This document shows, piece by piece, positions 30,175 through 39,314 of a stretch of 64,000 bases of DNA; position 1 is the stretch's first letter; the number at the start of each line of letters is the position of its first letter. Source of the stretch: an uncultured Akkermansia sp. Lineage in GTDB: Bacteria > Verrucomicrobiota > Verrucomicrobiia > Verrucomicrobiales > Akkermansiaceae. Location: contig CANQGG010000003.1 in assembly GCA_947601655.1 (NCBI GenBank), forward strand, positions 18,857-82,856. The letters are read 5' to 3'. The notes beneath the pieces were generated by a model that worked only from the letters and a program-made list of their open reading frames with translations, searched no databases and was not told the DNA's origin. Position numbers and translations under genes: made by a program.

Positions 30175-31143
30175 ATGAGAATTCATCCTTTTTTCTACAC
30201 TGTGCTTACTTTGCCCTCAGTTTCCTCCCTCCTCTGGGCAGATATCTCCATGGGGGTTCCTGCTGTGGCAAATCTGCCGCGCCAGGGCGTCTATCACAGC
30301 GACCTGCTCGCCTCAAATGCCGTGCATGCTGTCTTCAAGGGCATTCGCTCCATCCCTGTAGTGGACCTCGCTGTCCCCTCCACGGCCTCGGAGGAAGTGG
30401 CGGTCTTTGAGGTGAAGCAAAACCTCGCTCACCGCCGCTACGACCGCATGGGCGATGGCGCGCTGAACGTCGGCAAGCTGTTTTCTGTTTCCCTGGCGGC
30501 GGATGTCCCCGGTCAGGATGCCGACGTGGGACGACAAATTCGGGAAATGAAGCCGGGAGATGAAGCCTTGCTGAATATTGATCATATCTACCTCTTCCGC
30601 GAGGAGGGCAACGAAAATGTGCGCGCCTGCACTCGCTTTGCCAAAGTAGAACCACGCGTGGATGCGGCGGCTCCCGCAAACGGTGCGCCGGAATCAGCTT
30701 CCGGAGAGGACAAGCCGAGCGCGAATCCTGTCCCCGGCAGCCCCGCGAGTGCAACCCCTCCCCGGCAGGCTGAGCCCGACTCTCCCGCGGGGGATACCCA
30801 GACCATCGCTCCTCTCTCCTCTGTCACCTCGGGGACGACTTCGAGCTATGCCTCCAGTGTGGAGTCCCGTATCTCAATCGTTCCGGACGGCAAGGGGGGC
30901 GTGCGTCGTATGAAAGTCGAGACACGTCGCGAATGGGTCAACGGTGAAGACACCCCGCGCGTGCGCAAATTCATCAACGATGTGGAGGTTGATCCGACCA
31001 CTGATCGCCCCCTTTCTCAGGATAAACCGGCTGCTCCTCCGGCGGGGTCGGATACGGAGCCCGGCAAACAGACTGACAAAGCTCCGGCCGAGTCGGGTAA
31101 AGACTCCGAACCGACTCAGATTGCGCCTGAATTCGGTTTCTAA
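30175..31143 (+). CDS. Exported proline/serine-rich protein, unknown function
   Basis: A 322-aa protein with a signal-like N-terminus (MRIHPFFYTVLTLPSVSSLL). Residues about 25-160 look folded (VAVFEVKQNLAHRRYDRMGD, DEALLNIDHIYLFREEGNEN); residues about 160-240 and 270-322 are low-complexity Pro/Ala/Ser/Asp-rich linkers. A short block between them (ESRISIVPDGKGGVRRMKVE) may be a second module. I recognise no family. It lies alone between the near-identical elements C and D, so it could be lost or moved by recombination between them. Confidence 0.65.
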   Translation: MRIHPFFYTVLTLPSVSSLLWADISMGVPAVANLPRQGVYHSDLLASNAVHAVFKGIRSIPVVDLAVPSTASEEVAVFEVKQNLAHRRYDRMGDGALNVGKLFSVSLAADVPGQDADVGRQIREMKPGDEALLNIDHIYLFREEGNENVRACTRFAKVEPRVDAAAPANGAPESASGEDKPSANPVPGSPASATPPRQAEPDSPAGDTQTIAPLSSVTSGTTSSYASSVESRISIVPDGKGGVRRMKVETRREWVNGEDTPRVRKFINDVEVDPTTDRPLSQDKPAAPPAGSDTEPGKQTDKAPAESGKDSEPTQIAPEFGF

Positions 31144-31232
31144 ACGCCTTACTTTTCCCCCTGCCCATCCCCGGATGCGCAGGGGATTTTGTCATTTGCA
31201 CAGCCGGAGAAACCGCACAAACGGGCATTTTT

Positions 31233-31686
31233 AGGGCAAACACATTGGGAGGATGTACCATGTACCGATGGACCCTGGACCATGTTGGAATTTAGCGCGC
31301 TACGCGCGAAGCTGCGAAGCTTTAGCTGAGGTGGAGGGTTCAACATAAGCGTTATTGCGTTCGAAAGGTTCTCGGCTATGCAGAGCCGTATCCACCGCTC
31401 TGCTACATGGTACAAAACTGCCGACGGCCGTAAGGCAGTTTGGACAAAAGCGCAGCTTTTGCCCGCAGGGCGAACAGCCGTGAGGCGGCTGTGAGTCATC
31501 GTCCATCTGTATATGGTACATCTCAAGAACCTTTCCTGACACAAAAAGCGCATTGATTCAGAAATTTACCTTGCTCCTGCTTCGCAGCTTCGCGAGCAAA
31601 GCTCGCCAAATTCCCTACATGGTACACGGTACATGGTCCATGGTACATCTCAAATGGTCCATGGTACATCCCAATGCGTTTACCCT
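31233..31686. repeat. Intergenic mosaic repeat element D (long form, direct copy of C)
   Basis: It begins AGGGCAAACACATTGGG and ends CCAATGCGTTTACCCT, giving the family terminal inverted repeats with one mismatch each. Internally it follows element C almost base for base, including the four-hairpin block and ATGGTCCATGGTACATC words, with small differences near both ends. The flanks show no clear target duplication. The 250 bp after it (31687-31890) hold no gene I can support. Confidence 0.82.
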
Positions 31687-31891
31687 GAATCCTCATGTGA
31701 AACACGAGCTCCACACTCAGGGAACAGGAGTCCCCAATTTCCTCCTATCCCCCTCTGCGACCGCCGAATCAATCCATCACCCCCCGAATAAACGTGAGTT
31801 GAACTTGCATGCGAGACGCAGATTTCCCTCCACGTAGAAAGTAACTCAAGCGCATTCTGCATATCATATTCGCCAACGGTGCAATATTTGC

Positions 31892-31920
31892 TTGTACGCC
31901 GAGGTAAAAATTGGTAGAGT
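31892..31920 (+). promoter_or_regulatory. Promoter of ankyrin gene 1
   Basis: TTGTAC (31892-31897), 17-nt spacer, TAGAGT (31915-31920). RNA would start near 31927, about 20 nt before the ATG at 31946, which is the ATG controlled by the poly-C tract. Confidence 0.5.
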
Positions 31921-31945
31921 GTCTGCTGCCTTGTAACGGTTTATT

Positions 31946-34900
31946 ATGTCAAATATTGTCGCTACCCCCCCCCGATTTGTTATTAGCTTATATTAAGCGT
32001 TTTATAACATATATGATCGTTGGCGTGCTGATTTGCCTAAGCGTAGCGAATGGTCAGAAGAAGGAAGCGGCGCCGGTTCCGCCGCAGCAGGGGGTGGAGC
32101 TGCTCTTCCCGGCAGGCACGGGGAAGCACGCGAAAGGCGCCAAGCTCAGCAAGGAAGAAAAACTTGCCGATGCTCTGCTCAAGAAGCTGAAAGCCATCGA
32201 AAAGGGAGGGAACGTGAACGCCGCAGACAAGCGCGGTCAGACCGCCCTCATGCACGCCGCGGCGGCGAATAACCGCCTCGCCGCCTGCTGGCTCATAGCC
32301 AAAGGAGCGAATGCCACCATCAAGAGCTTAAAAGGAGAAAAAGCGGCGGAGTTAACAAAGGACAAAAACCTGCAGGCTTTCCTGGAAGCATGCAGCGTGG
32401 ACAGACGTTCGCTTCCGGACGAGGAGAAGAAACAATTGCAGGCGAAATATCCGGATCCCGACGAGGTTCACTCCTTGATTCAACGATGTCGGGGGAAGGA
32501 TTCACCGGAAAATCTGAAATTGTTGACGCAACTATTGAGGTTGGGATATTCCCCCTCCCCGAATTATTCGTTCTATACCCTCGATCCTCTCCTCGCGACC
32601 TTGCTTTCGAGGCACGGACGCACTCTCGCTGCCGAAGGGCAAACTGGATATTTTGGGCCCGAATTAGCTCGCCTTCTGACTGCTTTGGGCATCAAGATCG
32701 GTAATGATGACGCGCTCTCCCATGCCCGGATAGCCATGCTTCTGGATGATGTTGACGCCTTACGCAAGGTCGTCACAGCTCACCCAGACATAGTCAAAAA
32801 TCGTGGTCAAGCAAGTCAAATCATTGCTGGTCTCGGCTCGCCGGAAACACTACAAGTTCTCATTGAGGCAGGGCTTGACCCAAAGCTCTCATGGAACGGA
32901 AGCTATAAAGATTCGAAAGATTGCTTCATTGAGGATATACTCACAGGACCACGCCGTAGTGCAGCAGGAATTCGCGCGCTGGCAGCTGCCGGAGCGCCCC
33001 TTCCGGTGCACAGCGAACGAAGAAATGTTCTGACTGCCGACATGGAAGATCATTCCTATGATCCGGAAGTGATCGATGCTCTGATTGACGCAGGGGCGGA
33101 CGTCAATGCCATCGGTAGTGGAAAACGAGACCGGAGGGGAGCGCCCTCAGGACTCCCGCCCCTGGTTCTTGCTGCCATGCAATATGGTGAGCAAGCTGTG
33201 AGTCATCTGCTGAGCAAGGGAGCTCAAATAAACGCGCGGTGGGTGGCGCCAGGGACACCTTTTGATGGTCGAACCGCCCTGTATTCCGCTATTATCCAGG
33301 GAAGTCCGGAAGTAGTACGGCTTCTTCTGCGAAAAGGAGCAGATACCAGGGCTATACCCGAGGGTAGGAAAAGTGTTCTCAAGCTGGCTGTAAGCTCAGG
33401 AAATTACGATAAAATCAAAGCGCTTCTTGACCACGGCGTCCCCATGGAGGACGATGTGCTGCAAAGCCTTCCCAGCGATACAAATAAACCATCGGCCGAT
33501 GAGATAGAAAAGCTTGCTTTTTCCCTGCTTGAGCACGGGGCAAAGGTCCAATCTGTCGACACCAAAAATGGCTACACACCCCTCATGTCCCTGGGCTGGC
33601 TGAGCGAGCGCATCGCCAAACGGCTCCTCGACGACGGCGCAGATCCCAACGCGATTGCAGAGGAAGATGGCGTTAAGCTGTGCGCACTGGGTCTCACACT
33701 GCAACGCGGTCGGTCCGATATTGCGAAGTATCTGCAACAGCGCGGGGCGAAAATGGTCGGAGACCTCCTTCTCGCCAAGCCCGAGGACATGCGCGCAATG
33801 CTTGAGGCCGGCGCCAGTGTCCCTGAGGACTTATTCAAAAAGATGAACTTTTCTGCCATAGGCTCCCACGGAAACCCTACAGCCGGCCATGCTCCGGAAT
33901 TAACCCTCGAAGAACTTACGGAAGCCGCAAAGATCCTGCGCGATGCGGGAGCCAAGCCAACGATGCGCTGTATGTATAACTACAATTTGGGGGACGCAGG
34001 AGTACCGGCGCTTCTGGCTGCCGGGACTGATCCGAATGAAAAAAATGAAAGGGATGAATACTTTTTTCTCCACACTCTAGTCCCGAGAATTACCTCTCTC
34101 TTCATCAAAGCTGGTGTGAACGTCAATTTACAAGACAAAGAAGGCAACACGGCCCTCATGCTCGTTTGCCAAACAGGACCGGGATATGTTGGACAGCAAG
34201 AGCTACTCGTTCTCCTGCTCAAAGCCGGGGCCGACCCAAACATCAAAAACAAGGAAGGCAAGACCGCCCTACAGTACGCCAGGGAGAAGAAAGCTGACGA
34301 CTTCATCAAGCTCCTCCAGGAACACGGCGCGAAGGAGGAAAAGAGCGACCTCCCCAATGACAAAAAGAGTGACCCCAATGCGAAGGACAAGGAGGGCCAC
34401 ACTCCGCTGATGCGGGCTGCGCTCGACCCCGACGGTCTCGACCGCCTCAAGGAATGCATCGCCCAAAAAGGGGATGTGAACGCACACGATAACAAAGGAT
34501 GTACCGCCCTGCGCCTGCTCTTTGGGCAGGATGGCGATATCAACAGTCGCGTGCAGGAACTCCTCAACGCCAAGGCCGATGTCAATCTCGGCGATTTCAC
34601 CGACTTCACCCCGCTCATGACTGCCGCCTGCTACAAGGATACCGCCAAGCGTCGCTTCCGCGTGCAGCGTCTTATCAATGCCAGGGCCAATGTCAATGCT
34701 GCAGGAAAAGCGGGAAACACGGCTGCCATGCACCTGCTGCTCCACTATGATGACCCGGACACGCTGCGCATGCTGCTGGACGCCGGAGCGAAACCGGATC
34801 ACAAAAACGGCGAAGGCAAAACGTTGCTCGACATAGCTTCGGAGAACCACCGGAGCGCCTGCCTCAAGCTGTTGAATGAACGTAAGACCCCCGGCTCGAA

Positions 34901-35522
34901 AACTGATCCCAAGGCGCGCGATTCTGAAGGCCGCACGGCGCTGATGCAGGCTGCGCTCGACCCCGACGGTCTCGACCGCCTCAAAGAATGCATCGCCCAA
35001 AAAGGGGATGTGAACGCACGCGACAACAAAGGATGTACCGCCCTGCGCCTGCTCTTTGGGCAGGATGGCGATATCAACGACCGCGTACAGGAACTCCTCA
35101 ACGCCAAAGCTGATGTCAATCTCGGCGATTCCAACGGCTTCACCCCGCTCATGGCTGCCGCCTGCTACAACGATACCGCCAAGCGTCGCTTCCGCGTGCA
35201 GCGTCTCATCAATGCCAAGGCCAATGTCAATGCTGCAGGAAAAGCGAGGAACACGGCTGCCCTGCACCTGCTGCTCCACTATGATGACCCGGACACACTG
35301 CGCATGCTGCTGGACGCCGGAGCGAAGCCGGATCACAAAAACGGCGAAGACAAGACCATGCTCGACCTGGCTATGGAAAACCACCGGAGCGCCTGTATCA
35401 AGCTGTTGAACGAGCGTTCCCCCGCCTCCTCCTCCGGTCACCCGTGGTGGCCCATTATCGGAGGCGCATTGCTCGTTCTCCTCATCGGCTGCGTTGGTCT
35501 CCGCCCACGCCGCAGAAAATAA
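31946..35522 (+). CDS. Giant exported ankyrin-repeat protein 1, with poly-C tract in the signal-peptide region (out of frame at C9)
   Basis: The ankyrin ORF is open from 31911 to 35522. The promoter-proximal ATG (31946, MSNIVATPP) reaches C9 at 31965-31973 and then, in the present register, a stop at 31994. With 8 or 11 Cs the same ATG reads through PDLLLAYIKRFITYMIVGVL into the ankyrin frame, completing a signal peptide ending SVANGQ. An in-frame ATG at 32013 could give a shorter product with a weak signal (MIVGVLICLSVANGQ). The mature protein is a chain of ankyrin repeats (GQTALMHAAAANN, GNTALMLVCQTG and others), about 1,180 aa in all, with two near-identical 178-aa modules at the end and a C-terminal WWPIIGGALLVLLIGCVGLR anchor plus RRRK tail. 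Ankyrin repeats bind proteins. Ankyrin gene 2 is its paralogue. Confidence 0.82.
31965..31973 (+). repeat. C9 homopolymer, putative phase-variation tract of ankyrin gene 1
   Basis: Nine consecutive Cs within GCTACCCCCCCCCGATTTG. It lies 19 nt after the start codon at 31946; its length decides whether that ATG is in frame with the ankyrin ORF. No other tract of nine or more identical bases was noticed in coding DNA of this window except the one at 35620. Confidence 0.75.
34372..34890 (+). repeat. Ankyrin module copy 1 (about 520 bp)
   Basis: Encodes DPNAKDKEGHTPLMRAALDP through AGAKPDHKNGEGKTLLDIAS. It recurs at 34906-35424 in the same gene and at 38404-38922 in ankyrin gene 2, with only scattered changes. 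Confidence 0.85.
34906..35424 (+). repeat. Ankyrin module copy 2 (about 520 bp)
   Basis: Direct repeat of copy 1, 534 bp (178 codons) downstream, so loss or gain by recombination would stay in frame. Confidence 0.85.
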
Positions 35523-35545
35523 GAGACGCAAATCTTGTTTTATCT

Positions 35546-35573
35546 TGCTTTTCCTTCTGTAACAGATATACTG
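35546..35573 (+). promoter_or_regulatory. Promoter of ankyrin gene 2
   Basis: TTGCTT (35546-35551), 16-nt spacer, TATACT (35568-35573). It lies just after the stop of ankyrin gene 1 and about 24 nt before the ATG at 35598, matching the arrangement at gene 1. Confidence 0.5.
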
Positions 35574-35597
35574 CGCATAGTTTCACACATTCCCTTC

Positions 35598-38500
35598 ATG
35601 AACATGCACATCGCCGCTACCCCCCCCCGTTTTTGTTATTAGCTTATTGTAAGCGTTTTATAGATTTTTCTCTCACCTGCGTCCTGTTTTGTCTTGGCGT
35701 GGTGAGCGGGCAGGAAAAGGAAGCGGCAATGCCCGCACCGCAGCAGGGAGTGGAGCTGCTCTTTCCAATCGGCACAGGGAAGCAGGAGAAAGGGGGAAAA
35801 CTCAGCAAGGAACAGAAGAAGGCGGCGTCCCTGCTCAAGAAGCTGAAAGCCATCGAAAAAGGCGGCGACGTCAATGCCGTAGACAAGCTCGGACAGACCG
35901 CCCTCATGCATGCCGCCGCGCAGGACAACCGCCTTGCCGTCTGCTGGCTCGTAGCGAAGGGAGCGGATGCGTCCATCAAGAGCAAGAAGGGGAAAACGGC
36001 GGGCAGCGTGGCTCACGGAGACATGGCCGATTTTCTGACGGCGCTCGAGAAAGAAAAACAGCCGCTGAGCCGCCAGGAAGCACGTGACATGCTCACGTAT
36101 CAAGGCAGAAAAATGGGAGAGGTCGAAGAGAGCGATTTCTCCGGACAATATAGCGAGGCGGCAGACGTGATTCTTTTTCTGCGAGCGAAGCCGATTACTA
36201 AGGAGCCCTGGTCAAAGGATATCAATCAGTTGTTGAAAGAGGAAGAGGAAAAGGGATGGTATTCTGGTGGAGCCCCGGTGAACCTTGCTCTGCTTTATCG
36301 CCTCGGTGCGAGGAAGTTCTCTTTCCCGGAGGATCTCTCCAGCGTGGACGCGGAACCGCTGCAACTCCTCCGCGCACTCGGGGTGAAGACAGATATTGTC
36401 GATCCCGTACTTCAGATGAGGATCGCGCTTCAGTTGAAGCAAAAAGAAACCGTGCTTGCGCTCCTGAAACAAGATCCGTCTCTGCTCCAAAATCCGGATA
36501 TATTCTCCTCCATCTCCGATGAGAAAACACTGCAAGCTCTGCTGGATGCCGGACTGGACGCCAAGCACGAAAAGCTCATGGAGACGGTCATCAAAAAGGG
36601 CGACGGGGCCATGCTGCGAACACTCCTCAAGTCGGGAGCAACGCTCCGGGATCCGGACAAAATTCTGAAGGAGTTTTACTACAGAGGCGCAGACTTTGTC
36701 CTCGCCCTCATTGACGCCGGAGCCAATGCCGATGCTCTGAACATATTGTCCGTGGAAATAATACCCTACGGCTATAAATCTTCAACGCTTCTTCACCGAG
36801 CAGCGTATAAGGTTAACCTCACGGATGTACAGCTCCTGCTTGCCCACGGAGCGAACCCCAACGCACCGAGCAAAAAGACAAAGGATGATCAAAAAGAGCC
36901 TTACGGCATGACCCCGTTGATGGCAGCTGCCAACTCTGCAATGTCGACGAAAGACGCTGTGAACCGCACCGAAATTGTGAAACGTCTGCTGGAGGCCGGG
37001 GCAGACGTGCACGCCAAAGATTCCGCAGGGAATGGCGTCATCTATTATGCCGTTTGCGGCGGGAGAGGAAAACCTAATGAAGACCACCCCTCCTACCGCG
37101 TGAGCAAGAAGGCGGAAGCGGACATCCTGAGCATGGTAGAGCTGCTGATCAAAGCAGGGGCGGACGTACCCAAGGATATCCTCCTTACGGAACTGCGTCC
37201 GGAAATATCCTCTGCCGGATGGGAGAAGCTGGCCCTCATGTTGCTTGATGCCGGCGCCGACCCGCTGGCAAAAAGTGAAAATAAATGGACCAACGGATGG
37301 ACCACCCTCATGGTCAACGGCATTTGGGGCGGCAAGATTGCCAAGCGGCTGCTGGATGCCGGAGTAGACCCCAGCGTAAAATGCAAGATAGGAAGTTGGG
37401 AGACCTCCGCGATGAGTCTCGCTATGAAGGAAGGTGCGGTGGAGGTCGTGAAGCTGCTCAAGGAAAAGGGAATCGACCCCGGTGAACTGGAAGTCGTGGA
37501 ACCGGAGAAACTGGAACCCCTGCTCAAACTCGGCGCGCGCATTCCCAAGGACATGACCAACCGCCTCCTGGGTAATGTTCTCGGCTTCCACGTATACCGT
37601 CCTTGCCATCCTTACGAGGACTACGTTGACATCATCCAAATCCTCAAGCGCCATGGCTACACCCCCAATCTTATTGCCTGGACACAGGACGAAAGCGTCC
37701 TCCACACAAGTGATTTTAACCAATACGTCCTCCGAGCATTTTTCAAAACGGGCGAAAATCCGAATGAAGTTGATGAAAACGGTGACTCCCTCCTTTTCCA
37801 CTTCTTATCCACAAAAAAATTCGACCTGCCCACCCGGGAAGTGGCCCGCGCGCTCCCTATTTTCCGTGAAGCCGGGGCAGACTTTAACCACAAAAACAAG
37901 GCTGGTAACTCCCTCCTCACCAACCTTGCTTCTTCTAATGCATGGATTGTTAATGGGGTGTTACCCGCCTTTATTGAAGCAGGAGGTGACGTGAACAAGC
38001 CGATCAACCAAGATGGGCAAACCCCGCTTTTCTACGCAGAGGATGCGGAAACGATTGCCCAGCTCCTTCGTGCCGGCGCCGATGCACACGTGCGAGACAC
38101 CAGCGGAAGAACGCCTCTCTTCCCTTGCCACATTAGACGAAACACTGAAGCAGTGCGTCTTCTCATGCAACACGGCGTCCGCATCAACGCACAGGACAAC
38201 GATGGCAACACCGCCCTCATGATAGCCGTGACAAGGAATGAAAGTAGTAGCGTTCAAGCTCTCCTAGATGCCGGAGCAGATCCGAACATCAAGAATAAAG
38301 CGGGCAAGACCACCTTGCAGATCGCTCAGGAGAATAAAAGCTACTACCGAGATGAAATTGTGAAATTCCTCAAGGAGCACGGCGCGAAGGAGGAAAAGGT
38401 CGACCCCAACGCGAAAGATAAAGAGGGACGCACAACGCTGATGCAGGCTGCCCTCGACCCCGACGGTCTCAGCCGCCTCAAGGAATGCATCGCCCAAAAA

Positions 38501-38938
38501 GGGGATGTGAACGCACGCGACAACAAAGGATGTACTGCCCTGCGCCTGCTCTTGGGGCAGGATGGCGATATCAACAGTCGCGTGCAGGAACTCCTCAACG
38601 CCAAAGCCGATGTCAATCTCGGCGATTCCAACGGCTTCACCCCACTCATGGCTGCCGCCTGCTACAAAGATGCCGTCAAACGTCGCTTCCGCGTGCAGCG
38701 TCTCATCGGTGCCAAGGCCAATGTCAATGCCGCAGCAAAAATGGGGAACACGGCTGCCATGCACCTGCTGCTCCACTATGATGACCCGGACACACTGCGC
38801 ATGCTGCTGGACGCCGGAGCGAAACCGGACCACAAAAACGGCGAAGGCAAGACCATGCTCGACATAGCTTCGGAGAACCACCGCAACGCCTGCATCAAAC
38901 TGTTGAACGAGCGTTTCCCCGCCTCCGGACATCAGTGA
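35598..38938 (+). CDS. Giant exported ankyrin-repeat protein 2, with poly-C tract in the signal-peptide region (out of frame at C9)
   Basis: The ankyrin frame is open to 38938, but it has no credible in-frame start of its own before the mature domain. The ATGs at 35598 and 35604 (MNMHIAATPP) run through C9 (35620-35628) into a TAG at 35640. With 10 or 7 Cs they continue as PFLLLAYCKRFIDFSLTCVL and FCLGVVSGQ, a signal peptide parallel to gene 1. The mature part matches gene 1 at its start (PQQGVELLFPIGTGK), then diverges into its own ankyrin repeats, and ends with one copy of the shared 178-aa module. It lacks the C-terminal anchor: the codon aligned with gene 1's first anchor Trp is TGA. The next ATG downstream would give a protein without signal peptide. 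Confidence 0.82.
35620..35628 (+). repeat. C9 homopolymer, putative phase-variation tract of ankyrin gene 2
   Basis: Nine consecutive Cs within GCTACCCCCCCCCGTTTTTG. The bases after the tract (TTGTTATTAGCTTAT and AAGCGTTTTATA) match those after the tract of ankyrin gene 1, but one extra T shifts the register, so the two genes need different tract lengths to be in frame. Confidence 0.78.
38404..38922 (+). repeat. Ankyrin module copy 3 (about 520 bp, in ankyrin gene 2)
   Basis: Same module as 34372-34890 and 34906-35424, encoding DPNAKDKEGRTTLMQAALDP onwards. The three direct copies could recombine within and between the genes. Confidence 0.85.
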
Positions 38939-38967
38939 TGGTACTCATCAAATCCACTCTCTGATCA

Positions 38968-39255
38968 AGGCAAACGCATTGGAATGAAGTGGAACAACAG
39001 AGAACATCGTGTCATGTACCATGTACCGATGTACCATGTTGAAATTTAGCGCGCTACGCGCGAATCTGCGAAGCGAGAGCAAGCCGAATTTCTGAACCGA
39101 TGCAGTTTGGGGACCGGAAAGGTTTTTGGGTAAGCTGAGCCGTCTTGCAGCCCTGATGATGCAAAAAACTGCACAACGCGCACATTATCAATACATCCGT
39201 ACATGGCACATGGTCCATGGTACACAGGCAAATGCATTCCCAATGCGTTTGCCCT
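38968..39255. repeat. Intergenic mosaic repeat element E
   Basis: Terminal inverted repeats AGGCAAACGCATTGG and CCAATGCGTTTGCCCT bound 288 bp. Inside are GTACCATGTACCGATGTACCAT, the GCGCGCTACGCGCG hairpin, GCGAGAGCAAGCCGAATTTC (shared with F), GGAAAGGTTTTTGG, AAAAAACTGCACAACGCGCA and TGGTCCATGGTACAC. It is the cleanest full-length medium-size copy along with F. No target duplication was found in its flanks. Confidence 0.85.
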
Positions 39256-39274
39256 GCCCCAAACCAAAGTGCGC

Positions 39275-39304
39275 TTGCATGCCCGGGGGCATATCTGATA
39301 CAAT
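39275..39304 (+). promoter_or_regulatory. Promoter of malQ
   Basis: TTGCAT (39275-39280), 18-nt spacer, TACAAT (39299-39304), 10 nt before the ATG at 39315. The earlier in-frame ATG at 39303 overlaps the -10 box and is rejected. Confidence 0.6.
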
Positions 39305-39314
39305 GGGCCGTGTG

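Noticed and set aside
29459-31686. CRISPR-like impression from repeated ATGGTACAT words
   Set aside because: The words are irregularly spaced palindromic sequences without unique spacers of constant size, and no cas genes are present.
34269-35531. 420-aa minus-strand ORF with internal repeats
   Set aside because: Antisense of the repeated ankyrin modules; its repeats simply mirror those of the real gene.
31965-35628. Possibility that both C9 tracts are assembly errors and the genes are simply in frame
   Set aside because: Not excluded, but two independent tracts of the same length that need opposite corrections, each with a conserved signal sequence after it, fit variable tracts better than random error. 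Read-level C counts would settle it.
39126-39314. Upstream start of malQ
   Set aside because: This part is element E and the malQ promoter; the enzyme begins after 39315.
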